The notes under the pieces: generated by a model
Seen by the model: the letters and a program-made list of their open reading frames with translations, nothing else
Databases searched by the model: none
Told to the model about the DNA's origin: nothing
Shown: positions 1-7,635 of the stretch, one piece after another
How positions within the stretch are numbered: position 1 is the stretch's first letter
How the letters are laid out: each line of letters begins with the position of its first letter
Assembly: GCA_905205195.1 (NCBI GenBank)
Contig: CAJLCS010000011.1
Location: 1 to 38,593, forward strand
Reading direction: 5' to 3'
Source of the DNA: an uncultured Eubacteriales bacterium
GTDB lineage: Bacteria > Bacillota > Clostridia > Oscillospirales > Oscillospiraceae
DNA length: 38,593 bases
Made by a program: the position numbers and the translations under genes

Positions 1-888
1 CAGCTTGCTGTAGCGGAACGCATCGGCCACCGCCTGGGCCATATCGCACCGGGCCAGGTCATAGACGACCACCTTCGGGCAGTCGAAGGACCGCAGCTTT
101 TCCGCCAGCAGCTCCGCCGCCTTTTTGGTGTGCCCGTAAACCGAGGTATAGGCCACCACGATGCCCTCCTCCTCGGGGACATAGGACGACCAGAGGTCAT
201 ACAGCTTCAGATAGTGGCCCAGATTCTCCGTCAGCACCGGTCCATGAAGGGGGCAAATGATCTGAATATCCAACCCCGCCGCCTTTTTCAGCAGGCGCTG
301 CACCTGGGCGCCGTATTTGCCCACGATGCCGATGTAGTAGCGTCTTGCCTCGTCGTCCCAAGGCTCCTCCACATCCAGCGCCCCGAACTTGCCGAAGCCG
401 TCGGCGGAAAACAGGATTTTGTCCGCCACATCATAGGTCACGATGACCTCCGGCCAGTGGACCATCGGCGCTTCCACAAAGGCCAGCGTATGCCGGCCGA
501 GACACAGGGTATCTCCCTCCTTCACCACGATGCGCCGGTCGGCGTAATCCGTGCCGAAAAACTGCTTCATCATGGCAAAGGCCTTGGCCGAGGACACGAC
601 GGTGGTCTGGGGATAGGCCTTCATGAAGTTGGCGATGTTGCCGGCATGATCCGGCTCCATGTGCTGGACAATCAGGTAGTCCGGCATTCTGCCGCCCACC
701 ACATTCTGAATATTATCCAGCCATTCGTGGGTAAAGTGGGCATCCACCGTGTCCATCACCGCGATTTTCTCGTCGAGAATCACATAGGAATTGTAGGACA
801 TACCGGAGGGAACCCGGTACTGGCCCTCAAACAGGTCCACCTGATGGTCGTTGACGCCGACATAGCGGACATCTTTGGTAATTGTCAT
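1..888 (-). CDS. Flavodiiron protein (FDP), C-terminus cut by window edge
   Basis: A-type flavoprotein that reduces O2 (or NO) to water (or N2O) in the cytoplasm of anaerobes. The visible 296 residues hold the metallo-beta-lactamase diiron domain, with ligand motif HMEPDH at residues 76-81 (H-x-E-x-D-H) and later His/Asp ligands in MVHWPE, FSADGFG and PLHGPV. The start of the flavodoxin domain follows (AYTSVYGHTKKAAE, the FMN phosphate loop). Family length is near 390-400 residues, so about 100 are missing past base 1. I chose the ATG at 888 because AAGGAG lies 10 nt upstream of it; an in-frame ATG at 897 sits only 1 nt from the same site. It is last in a minus-strand operon after the uracil-DNA glycosylase, 17 nt away. 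Confidence 0.93.
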   Translation of the reverse strand, partial: MTITKDVRYVGVNDHQVDLFEGQYRVPSGMSYNSYVILDEKIAVMDTVDAHFTHEWLDNIQNVVGGRMPDYLIVQHMEPDHAGNIANFMKAYPQTTVVSSAKAFAMMKQFFGTDYADRRIVVKEGDTLCLGRHTLAFVEAPMVHWPEVIVTYDVADKILFSADGFGKFGALDVEEPWDDEARRYYIGIVGKYGAQVQRLLKKAAGLDIQIICPLHGPVLTENLGHYLKLYDLWSSYVPEEEGIVVAYTSVYGHTKKAAELLAEKLRSFDCPKVVVYDLARCDMAQAVADAFRYSKL

Positions 889-905
889 GGTTTTCATTCT
901 CCTTT

Positions 906-1508
906 TTATATTTCGTCGGCAGTTTCATCCGACGGGCAATGCGTTCCGACCCGGGCGCCCACCTGCCGGATCTTCTCCCGCAGCGCCAACAGATCGTCAA
1001 AGGTTTCCGGCCGCTTGGACGGGTCCCGCAGCAGCGCGGAGGGATGGTATAGCGCCGTCATCCAGATGCCGCCCTTCTCCGTCCAGCTGCCGTGATCCCG
1101 GGTAATCCGGAAATCCGGGCGGATCAGCCGCATAGCCGCAATCCGCCCCAGACAGACGAGAATTTTCGGCCGGATCAGCGCCGTCTGGTTCCGCAGATAG
1201 CCGATGCAGGCCTCCTGCTCCTCCTCCCGGGGATCCCGGTTGTGGGGCGGGCGGCACTTGACAATATTGGCAATGTAGCAGTTTTCCCTGCTCAGGTCAA
1301 TGATGGACAGCATCTCATCGAGCAGCTGCCCCGCCGGACCGACGAAGGGTTCCCCCTTCAAGTCCTCCTGCTCGCCGGGGCCTTCACCCACGAACATCAC
1401 GTCCGTTTCATGGGGGCCGACGCCGAACACCACGTTGTGCCGTGTGGTACACAGCTCACAGCGGCTGCAAGCGTCGCAGGTGCGTTTCAGTTCTTCCCAT
1501 TGCAGCAT
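906..1508 (-). CDS. Uracil-DNA glycosylase, family 4 (Fe-S)
   Basis: Removes uracil from DNA to start base-excision repair. The 200-residue length fits family 4. The active-site motif GEGPGEQED is at residues 41-49, the uracil-binding PFVGPAG at 54-60, and the C-terminal DNA-intercalation motif HPSALLR at 155-161. Four cysteines at 14, 17, 85 and 101 match the spacing of the [4Fe-4S] ligands in thermophilic family-4 enzymes. It begins 2 nt after the carboxypeptidase stop codon and precedes the flavodiiron gene, so the three are probably cotranscribed. The link to the oxygen-detoxifying FDP is suggestive of damage control but is only positional. Confidence 0.95.
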   Translation of the reverse strand: MLQWEELKRTCDACSRCELCTTRHNVVFGVGPHETDVMFVGEGPGEQEDLKGEPFVGPAGQLLDEMLSIIDLSRENCYIANIVKCRPPHNRDPREEEQEACIGYLRNQTALIRPKILVCLGRIAAMRLIRPDFRITRDHGSWTEKGGIWMTALYHPSALLRDPSKRPETFDDLLALREKIRQVGARVGTHCPSDETADEI

Positions 1509-1510
1509 GG

Positions 1511-2995
1511 TTATCGGCTCCTTCTGCGGTTTTCCCGTCTGCGGCGGCGGCGCGCCCGGATCTGCATCAGCCGGATCTGCCGCAGGGCCACCAGCCCCAG
1601 CATAAAAAGAACGGCGGCCGCCAAAATCACAAGCAGAACGGTCCGCAGGCCCTTCGGCAGCGCCGCCGGTTCCGCGCTGCTTTCCGCTGATGCGGTCAGC
1701 GTGCGATCATCCACCGCCGCCCCGTTCATGGCCAGAATTTCCGTCTGGGCCACGCAGGTAGACCCCAGCCACACCTGGGCGCTGCCCAGGGATGCCCCGG
1801 CAGATACCGGCGCCGTCAGGGAATCCGGCACCGTATAGCTCCAGCGAAGCTCCGCGGCTTTGGTTTCCGTGGGCAGAACCGTGGATACCGATGCCGCGCT
1901 GCCGCCGGCCACCGCGTTGGCGCCGTTCGTCACCGGAATCTGCACCAGCGACTGGCCGGCGCTGATGATCTCCCGCACGGAAAACCGGCTGAAGCCGTGG
2001 TCCAGCAGCGTCTCCGCTTCTTCATAGTTACCCAGATATTTCAGGGAAAAGCCGTCCGTATCGGTCTGGCCTACGGCGCTCATGATGACGCAGATCAGGT
2101 CCAGCGATCCGTCGGTGGCCGTGCAGACCAGCGACCGGTCCTCGTTGCTGATGGCGCCGCTTTTTCCGCCGGTGACCCGGTCGTCATGGAGGTAAATGCC
2201 GCCGATGGCCTGGGTCATGAGATAATTGCTGGATTCCAGCACCCGCTCCTCGGACTGGGAGGTGGCGGGGATGGTATAGGTCATGGCGCCGAAGGCCGAA
2301 ACAAATTCCTCATTGTCCAGCGCGGCATTGAGAATCCGGGCCATATCCCGGGCCGTCGTGTACTGCTGGGGATCCTCCATGCCGTCCACGTTGACAAACT
2401 GCGTGCCGGTGCAGCCCAGCGCCGCCGCCCGGCGGTTCATCTGCTCCACAAAGGCGTCCCGGCTGCCCGCCACCTCCACCGCAATCACGGCGCAGGCATC
2501 GTTGGCGGATTCCATCATCATGCAGTACAGCAGGTCCCGCATGGTCAGCGTCTCCCCTGCCTTCAGGTCCACCGACAGGGAGTTGGAGGCCACGCCGGAC
2601 AGCGCCTCCTCCGTCACGGTGACCTGCCGGTCCAGATTGCCGCTTTCCACCGCCAGAAGGCCCGTCATCACCTTAACCAGGCTGGCCGGATAGGATTTCC
2701 GGTCCGGGTCGTAGGCGTAGAGCAGCGTGTCCGTTTTCCGCTCGTACAGCAGGGCGGACCGGGCCGATTTTGGCTTTTCCGACGTGCCGCCCAGCGGCAC
2801 CTGCGCGTCCAGAGAATGGCTGCCGCCGCTGACGGAGGTATCCCCGCCGCCGGTCGATACCGCCGGCGCATTCGTGGTCTGCGGCTCCGTTTCGGCGGTG
2901 GTTTCCGGAATATCCGCCCCCCGGGCGGCAGACGGCAGCAGGCTCAGCGTCAGAACCGACGCAAGAATCAGGCAAAGAATCGGATGTTTTTTCAC
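1511..2995 (-). CDS. D-alanyl-D-alanine carboxypeptidase (PBP5/DacF family, S11)
   Basis: Trims the terminal D-Ala of peptidoglycan pentapeptides outside the membrane. All three penicillin-binding motifs are present: SLVK at residues 105-108 (nucleophile Ser105), SAN at 163-165, and KSG at 278-280. A signal peptide (MKKHPILCLILASVL...) is followed by a low-complexity Thr/Gly/Ser linker to about residue 65. The C-terminus has one transmembrane helix near 447-470 and a very basic tail (RARRRRRRENRRRSR), so it is probably membrane-anchored rather than held by the usual amphipathic helix. The start is GTG, with GAGG 7 nt upstream; the overlapping ATG at 2997 is followed at once by a stop. First gene of the minus-strand operon. 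Confidence 0.94.
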   Translation of the reverse strand: MKKHPILCLILASVLTLSLLPSAARGADIPETTAETEPQTTNAPAVSTGGGDTSVSGGSHSLDAQVPLGGTSEKPKSARSALLYERKTDTLLYAYDPDRKSYPASLVKVMTGLLAVESGNLDRQVTVTEEALSGVASNSLSVDLKAGETLTMRDLLYCMMMESANDACAVIAVEVAGSRDAFVEQMNRRAAALGCTGTQFVNVDGMEDPQQYTTARDMARILNAALDNEEFVSAFGAMTYTIPATSQSEERVLESSNYLMTQAIGGIYLHDDRVTGGKSGAISNEDRSLVCTATDGSLDLICVIMSAVGQTDTDGFSLKYLGNYEEAETLLDHGFSRFSVREIISAGQSLVQIPVTNGANAVAGGSAASVSTVLPTETKAAELRWSYTVPDSLTAPVSAGASLGSAQVWLGSTCVAQTEILAMNGAAVDDRTLTASAESSAEPAALPKGLRTVLLVILAAAVLFMLGLVALRQIRLMQIRARRRRRRENRRRSR

Positions 2996-3024
2996 ATATC
3001 TACCTCAATATTCCAAAGCCGGAC

Positions 3025-3053
3025 TTGTCCGGCAGAAAAAAGTCGTGTATAAT
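3025..3053 (+). promoter_or_regulatory. Promoter for the comEA-like/two-component operon
   Basis: A -35 TTGTCC (3025-3030) and a perfect -10 TATAAT (3048-3053) are 17 nt apart. Transcription should start near 3060, about 50 nt before the first start codon. The polymerase footprint must overlap that of the opposing promoter at 3063-3091. Confidence 0.7.
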
Positions 3054-3062
3054 AGCAGTGAT

Positions 3063-3091
3063 ATTATATCAGTTCTTTTCGTTCCAGTCAA
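3063..3091 (-). promoter_or_regulatory. Promoter for the carboxypeptidase/UDG/FDP operon
   Basis: Reading the minus strand, a -35 TTGACT (3091-3086) and a -10 TATAAT (3068-3063) are separated by exactly 17 nt. The predicted start of transcription is near 3056. The elements interleave with the rightward promoter at 3025-3053. Confidence 0.75.
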
Positions 3092-3110
3092 TGCGGGAGG
3101 CCTGCTGCCC

Positions 3111-3521
3111 ATGAAAAAACCGTTTCTTTTTGCCTTGCTTCTGACCACCGGTCTGTTTGCGGCCTTCCTGACCGGTTTCTATGTGGGCCGCAACGCCAAT
3201 CATCAGACAGTACAGGTGCGTTATGCTGCGGAGCCGGTTTCCGAAACCGCAGCGCCCACGTCCGGCACCGAAGCTGCCGCTTCCACCGTCGGCGCTTCCG
3301 GTCCCGTCAATCTGAACACCGCCACCGCCGAGGAGCTGGAAACGCTGCCGGGCATCGGTCCGGTGCTGGCAGCCGAGATTGTGGCATACCGCACCGCCCA
3401 CGGCCCCTTTTCCGCCGTGGAGGAGCTGACGAACGTCAGCGGCATCGGCGAAAAGCGTCTGGCCCAGCTGGAAGGACTTGTGACAGTAGGAGGAGACAAT
3501 GAAAATTCTGGTCGTGGATGA
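3111..3521 (+). CDS. ComEA-like helix-hairpin-helix protein, membrane-anchored
   Basis: A 136-residue protein with an N-terminal hydrophobic anchor (residues 4-25), an Ala/Thr/Ser-rich linker, and a tandem helix-hairpin-helix domain of the ComEA type at 65-125 (VNLNTATAEELETLPGIGP, then VSGIGEKRL). Such domains bind DNA without sequence specificity; ComEA is the surface DNA receptor for transformation. No other competence gene is in view, so a role in DNA uptake is inference. GGGAGG lies 10 nt before the ATG. Its last 23 bases overlap the response-regulator gene in another frame, which suggests translational coupling. Confidence 0.85.
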   Translation: MKKPFLFALLLTTGLFAAFLTGFYVGRNANHQTVQVRYAAEPVSETAAPTSGTEAAASTVGASGPVNLNTATAEELETLPGIGPVLAAEIVAYRTAHGPFSAVEELTNVSGIGEKRLAQLEGLVTVGGDNENSGRG

Positions 3522-4182
3522 CGAGGCGCTGCTCGTCAAAGGCATTCGTTTCAATCTGCAAAACGACGGCTACACCGTCGTCACCGGCTCCAACGGTCTG
3601 GAAGCCGTCAATCTGGCCCGGGACCCGGAAATCAACCTGATCATTCTGGACGTGATGATGCCGGAAATGGACGGGCTGACCGCCTGCAGCAAAATCCGGG
3701 AATTCTCCGACGTTCCCATTATCCTGCTCACCGCCAAGGCCGAGGATATGGATAAGCTCATGGGATTCGACTGCGGCGCCGACGATTATCTCACCAAGCC
3801 CTTCAACATTCTGGAGCTGAAGGCCCGCATCCGCTCCCTGCTGCGCCGGGCCGGCGCCGGTCAGAAGGAGAAGGAGGCGGAGTCCCGGCTCACCATCGGC
3901 ACCGTCTCGCTGGACCTCAACGCCCGCAACGCCTACCGCAGCGGCACGCCGGTGGATCTGACCGCCAAGGAATTTGACGTGATTGAGTTTCTGATGCGGA
4001 ACCCTAACCGGGTCTATTCCCGGGAGGCGCTGCTGGACACCATCTGGGCCTACGAATACCGCAGCGATATCCGGACGGTGGACGTGCATATCCGCCGCCT
4101 GCGGGAAAAGCTGGAGGAAAATCCGGCCGAGCCGAAATACATTATGACGAAGTGGGGCGTTGGTTATTACTTCAAGAAATAA
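3499..4182 (+). CDS. OmpR/PhoB-family response regulator
   Basis: A 227-residue two-component regulator. The receiver domain has the acidic pair DD at 7-8, phospho-acceptor Asp51 (LIILDVMMPEMDG), and the conserved Lys in YLTKPFN near 100. The C-terminal winged helix carries the usual LTAKEFDVIEFL and VYSREALLDTIWAY segments and ends VGYYFKK. AGGAGG precedes the ATG inside the end of the comEA-like gene. The last 23 bases overlap the histidine kinase start, so the pair is cotranscribed and probably coupled in translation. The receiver resembles WalR/PhoP-type regulators, but I would not name the stimulus. Confidence 0.95.
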   Translation: MKILVVDDEALLVKGIRFNLQNDGYTVVTGSNGLEAVNLARDPEINLIILDVMMPEMDGLTACSKIREFSDVPIILLTAKAEDMDKLMGFDCGADDYLTKPFNILELKARIRSLLRRAGAGQKEKEAESRLTIGTVSLDLNARNAYRSGTPVDLTAKEFDVIEFLMRNPNRVYSREALLDTIWAYEYRSDIRTVDVHIRRLREKLEENPAEPKYIMTKWGVGYYFKK

Positions 4183-5611
4183 GACGCCGATTTATTATCG
4201 GTACGGCATTCATCAGTTCCGCTACGCCATGATCTATGTGGTCATTACGCTGGTGGTGCTGGGCTTTCTGAATATTTACTGCTCCTCCACCAGCCAGAAG
4301 CTGTTCTACCGGAGCAAGGAAAGCGCCATGATCGAAAAGTGCAATCTGGCCGCCAACGAGGTGGCGGGGCTGGAAATTCTCAATTCCTCCACCGCCGCGT
4401 CGGCCGCCGGGCAGCTTGGCAGCCTGAAGGTCACCCGCATGATGATCACCGACGCCCTGGGCGTGGTGGTCTATGATTCCCAGGGAAACGGCGTCGGCGG
4501 CATCCGCTATGCCCTGTTTCCGGAAATCGTCAAGGCCATGGCAGGAAACGATGTTTTCACCGGCCAGTACCAGAGCGGCGCTCTGCGTTCCCGGGCCGCC
4601 GTCCCCGTCTACAGCGGCGGCACGCTGATGGGAACCATTTATTTAATGGATGTGGACTCGGAGCAGGGCCTGCTGATCCGGACGCTTCAGAAAAACATGC
4701 TGTCGATCACGGTGATGCTGGAGGTCATCGTACTGGCCTTCACCATCTTTTACTCCGGCCTGTTCTCCCGGCGGCTCCAGCGCATTATGACCTCCATGCG
4801 GATCATTCAGGACGGCGACTACTCCCACAAGGTCAATGTGGGCGGCCGGGACGAGCTGACCTTTCTGGGGGACGAATTCAACGACCTGACCGAGCGGCTT
4901 CAGGATTCCGAGCGGAAGCGGCGGCAGTTCGTCTCCGACGCCTCCCACGAGCTGAAAACGCCCCTGGCCTCCATCAAGCTGCTGTCCGACTCCATTTTGC
5001 AGAACGATATGGACATGGACACCGTCCGGGAATTCGTCTCCGACATCGGCAACGAAGCGGACCGGCTGAACAAAATGACGGAAAAGCTCCTGTCCCTGAC
5101 CCGGATGGAAAATCAGACCGACGAGCAGCAGGAATTTGAGATTGTCAACATCATTCCCACCGCCCGGCAGGTGATCCGGATGCTCTCCGCCATCGCAGGC
5201 ACCCACGGCGTCACCATCACCACGGATTTTCAGGACGACTGCCCGATTCTGATTCTGGAGGACGATCTTTACCAGATTCTGTTCAATCTGGTGGAAAACG
5301 GCATCAAATACAACACGTCCGGCGGTACCCTCACCGTCCGGCTTCGCCGGGTGCGGGACAATGCGGTGCTCCAGGTCACCGACACCGGCGTGGGCATTCC
5401 GCCGGAGGCGCTGAGCCACGTTTTCGAGCGGTTCTATCGGGTGGATAAGGCCCGCTCCCGGCAGGCAGGCGGCAGCGGACTTGGCCTTGCCATCGTCCGC
5501 AACATGGTGGAGCGGAACCACGGCACCATTACGGTGGAAAGCACCGTCGGCGTCGGCTCCACCTTCACCGTCACCTTTCCGATTTTCGACACGGAGGAGG
5601 AAACACAATGA
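4160..5611 (+). CDS. Sensor histidine kinase (HAMP, HisKA, HATPase)
   Basis: Partner kinase of the preceding regulator. Order: transmembrane helix at about 24-41, an extracytoplasmic sensor region of about 135 residues, a second helix at about 181-203, HAMP linker, phospho-acceptor His263 in FVSDASHELKTPLAS, N-box NLVENGIKYN (376-385), G1 box DTGVGIP (408-414), F box FERFYRVD and G2 box GGSGLGLAIV. The reading frame opens with a TTG inside the regulator gene; the first ATG, at 4229, has no ribosome binding site and would start at the first membrane helix. I keep the TTG with moderate confidence. The stop overlaps the next ATG by four bases. Confidence 0.93.
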   Translation: MVITSRNKTPIYYRYGIHQFRYAMIYVVITLVVLGFLNIYCSSTSQKLFYRSKESAMIEKCNLAANEVAGLEILNSSTAASAAGQLGSLKVTRMMITDALGVVVYDSQGNGVGGIRYALFPEIVKAMAGNDVFTGQYQSGALRSRAAVPVYSGGTLMGTIYLMDVDSEQGLLIRTLQKNMLSITVMLEVIVLAFTIFYSGLFSRRLQRIMTSMRIIQDGDYSHKVNVGGRDELTFLGDEFNDLTERLQDSERKRRQFVSDASHELKTPLASIKLLSDSILQNDMDMDTVREFVSDIGNEADRLNKMTEKLLSLTRMENQTDEQQEFEIVNIIPTARQVIRMLSAIAGTHGVTITTDFQDDCPILILEDDLYQILFNLVENGIKYNTSGGTLTVRLRRVRDNAVLQVTDTGVGIPPEALSHVFERFYRVDKARSRQAGGSGLGLAIVRNMVERNHGTITVESTVGVGSTFTVTFPIFDTEEETQ

Positions 5612-6126
5612 AACGCCGCGTCTGTGCGCTTCTGGCCGCGCTGCTGCTGGGGCTTTGCGGCTGCTCTCAAAATAAGGACTGGCAGAATACGACGGTTTTC
5701 TACTATCTCCGCGGCGATATGACCTACGGAGATGCGGACAGCGTCATCACAACCGAGGTGCAGAACGTCATCGACAAAAACAGTGATCTGGATTATCTGC
5801 TGTCGCTGTATCTGGCTGGACCCATTGACAAGCGGCTTCGCACCCCCTTTCCCAAGGAGCTTTCCGTGGAGGCCATTTCCCGCCGGGACGATCTGCTGAT
5901 TGTCACCCTCAGCGACGAGCTGGCCACCCTGGCCGACTATCCGTACACCCTCGCCTGCGTCTGCATGGCCATGACCTGCCTGCACCTGACCGACGCCAAA
6001 ACGGTCCGCATCAGCACCACCGGCGAGGTTCCCGCCAACAGGAAGGATCTGGAGTTCACCCGGGACTCGATCCTGCTTCAGGATCTGGCGGAGCCGACGG
6101 AGGAAACCACCCAGCCTACCTCTTAA
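5608..6126 (+). CDS. GerMN-domain lipoprotein
   Basis: A 172-residue exported lipoprotein: charged start, hydrophobic stretch and lipobox LCGC (modified Cys near 19), then a single GerMN-like domain (about 30-155) of the kind found in spore-germination protein GerM and in some proteins encoded beside two-component kinases. Its ATG overlaps the kinase TGA (ATGA), so it should be made in step with the kinase. That arrangement suggests an accessory protein that modulates the sensor at the membrane, which is inference. A strong terminator follows 15 nt downstream and closes the operon. Confidence 0.85.
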   Translation: MKRRVCALLAALLLGLCGCSQNKDWQNTTVFYYLRGDMTYGDADSVITTEVQNVIDKNSDLDYLLSLYLAGPIDKRLRTPFPKELSVEAISRRDDLLIVTLSDELATLADYPYTLACVCMAMTCLHLTDAKTVRISTTGEVPANRKDLEFTRDSILLQDLAEPTEETTQPTS

Positions 6127-6140
6127 TATGGAAGTATAGA

Positions 6141-6177
6141 AAAACCGTGCGCCTTTTGCTGGAAGGCGCACGGTTTT
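6141..6177. terminator. Bidirectional intrinsic terminator
   Basis: A perfect 15-bp stem (6141-6155 with 6163-6177) encloses a 7-nt loop; the outer pairs are A4 on the left and T4 on the right. It closes the rightward two-component operon and the leftward unit that ends at 6183. Confidence 0.9.
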
Positions 6178-6182
6178 CGGTT

Positions 6183-6569
6183 TTATGGACGTGGCAGGAC
6201 AATGCCCACGGTGCCGTCCCTCGTTTCCAGGCGGGCCAGGTGCAGCTCCGACAGCGCCGGAAAGGTTGCCCCGGGCACCAGCGGCACAAACCGCGTCTCC
6301 GGCAGTGCCGTCTTCGGTACGGCGGTAACCGTCCGCAGCCGCCCGGTGAAGTGCCGCGCCGGAATCCGGGTTTCCAGCCGGAACCGGCCGCCCTCCGGGA
6401 CAGGGATGCCGAGAGAATGGTGCCCCGCCTCATCCGTCACCGTCAGCCGGTAGACCGACTCCTGCGGCAGGGTGCAGATGCAGCAAAAGCGGTAATACAG
6501 GCCCTCCTGCCGGACTGCCGCCGTGCCGATCCGGCGGTTTTCGGACGTAATTTCCAGTTCCTGCTCCAT
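6183..6569 (-). CDS. Conserved-looking hypothetical protein, 128 aa
   Basis: I do not recognise the family. The protein has no signal peptide or membrane segment and appears to be all-beta, with alternating hydrophobic residues (YRFCCICTLP, YRLTVTDE, GRFRLETRIP). A CxxC-like CCIC lies near residue 30. GGGAGGGAC upstream of the ATG is a convincing ribosome binding site. It is the last gene of the nnrD / lipoprotein / mazF unit, 22 nt after mazF, and ends 5 nt before the bidirectional terminator. The placement suggests a real gene; function unknown. Confidence 0.7.
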   Translation of the reverse strand: MEQELEITSENRRIGTAAVRQEGLYYRFCCICTLPQESVYRLTVTDEAGHHSLGIPVPEGGRFRLETRIPARHFTGRLRTVTAVPKTALPETRFVPLVPGATFPALSELHLARLETRDGTVGIVLPRP

Positions 6570-6591
6570 GCGCCGCGTCCCTCCCGGGTGG

Positions 6592-6954
6592 TCAGGTCAG
6601 GCCCTCGTGAAGGCCGAAGCTGACAGCAATGGCGTCGTCCACCATGGCCATCTGGTTGGCGTCCAGCCGCCCCATATGCTCCCGCAGGCGGCGCTTGTCG
6701 ATGGTCCGGATCTGCTCCAGCAGAATCACGGAATCCTTGCTCAGGCCGACGCTGCCGCCGGCAATATTGATGTGGGTGGGCAGCCGGGCCTTGCCGGTCT
6801 GGCTGGTAATGGCCGCCGCAATCACCGTGGGGGAATGGCGGTTGCCGGTGTCGTTCTGAACAATCAGAACCGGCCGGGTTCCCCCCTGCTCGCTGCCCAC
6901 CACCGGCGACAGATCCGCATAAAAAATATCGCCCCGTTTTACCGTGGTATCCAT
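6592..6954 (-). CDS. mazF: MazF/PemK-family endoribonuclease (EndoA/NdoA type)
   Basis: A type II toxin-like mRNA interferase that cleaves RNA at short sequences. The 120 residues show the family landmarks VKRGDIFYADLSPVVGSEQGG.., RPVLIVQND, TVIAAAITS, THINI and SVILLEQIRTIDKRRL. The ATG at 6954 has GGAG 10 nt upstream and gives the usual MDTTVKRGDIFYAD start; an in-frame ATG at 6978 has only a weak site. In Bacillus the gene follows alr and an antitoxin gene. Here the upstream neighbour is the lipoprotein, and the 114-nt gap encodes no visible antitoxin. Either the antitoxin is elsewhere or this RNase is used without one. Confidence 0.92.
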   Translation of the reverse strand: MDTTVKRGDIFYADLSPVVGSEQGGTRPVLIVQNDTGNRHSPTVIAAAITSQTGKARLPTHINIAGGSVGLSKDSVILLEQIRTIDKRRLREHMGRLDANQMAMVDDAIAVSFGLHEGLT

Positions 6955-7068
6955 GTGCGTCACGCTCCGATGAATCATTACCTGCGCTACCGGACGGCTC
7001 CTATGTAACGCGGCTGATCTTATTGTCCCACGGGAGGCCGGAAAATATACCGTCCGGCAGCATCCGTT

Positions 7069-7623
7069 TCAGGAAAGGCACGCAAAATTTGCCACCTCCA
7101 TGGTCATCACCCGCCGCCCGCTGCAGGCGATTTCGCAGCGGACCGGCGCGTCCGTCCCGTCCAGCCACAGCTCCAGCCCTAAGGCGTCGTCCCGGTAGCT
7201 GTCGTTGACGGACAGATGGAGCGTCTCCCCTTCCCGGACCTCGGACACCAGATAGCCGCCGGTCAGCGAATGGAGCATGACCCACGGACCCCGGACCGGC
7301 GCCAGCGTCCCATCCGCCAACAGCGGAAGAGCCAGCACCGTCCCGTCAAAGGTCAGCGTGCCCCCTTCGCCGCTGACCGTGCCGGTGATACCGGCAATGG
7401 TCTCAGGTGCCGTCACGGTGAACTGCACCTGTCCGTCGGCGTCTGCGGTGCAGTCCATGGAAAAGGAGGCCGCTTTGTCCTCGTATTCCGCCGTCACCGT
7501 GCAGGAAAACCGGCACCCCGGCGCGGCCCGGAGCTTCTGCCGGATCCGCAGCCCCTCGGACACCTTTTGCCCGCATCCGGTCAGCAGCAGCACCGCCGTC
7601 AAAGCCAGCAGCAATCGTTTCAC
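7069..7623 (-). CDS. Lipoprotein, LolA-like / YdcC-GerS type
   Basis: A 184-residue lipoprotein with a signal peptide and lipobox LLTGC (Cys17), followed by a beta-rich domain with repeated short strands (CRFSCTVTAEYEDKAASFSM, VQFTVTAPETIAG, LHLSVNDSY). Position next to nnrD and mazF matches the acpS/nnrD-ydcC(gerS)-alr-endoAI-endoA neighbourhood of Firmicutes, whose lipoproteins include C. difficile GerS, needed for spore cortex processing. The family call rests on architecture plus synteny and has not been tested by a profile search. The start is GTG with GGGATGG just upstream. It lies 12 nt after nnrD. Confidence 0.75.
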   Translation of the reverse strand: MKRLLLALTAVLLLTGCGQKVSEGLRIRQKLRAAPGCRFSCTVTAEYEDKAASFSMDCTADADGQVQFTVTAPETIAGITGTVSGEGGTLTFDGTVLALPLLADGTLAPVRGPWVMLHSLTGGYLVSEVREGETLHLSVNDSYRDDALGLELWLDGTDAPVRCEIACSGRRVMTMEVANFACLS

Positions 7624-7635
7624 TTGCCATCCCGC

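Noticed and set aside
130..1095. Long rightward open frame (321 codons) at the left end
   Set aside because: It is the antisense shadow of the flavodiiron gene: His/Gly/Val-rich low-information protein, no ribosome binding site, and the minus strand has all diiron ligand motifs.
6955..7068. Short antitoxin gene upstream of mazF
   Set aside because: Checked on the minus strand; no frame with a ribosome binding site and a MazE-like AbrB or ribbon-helix-helix sequence is present.
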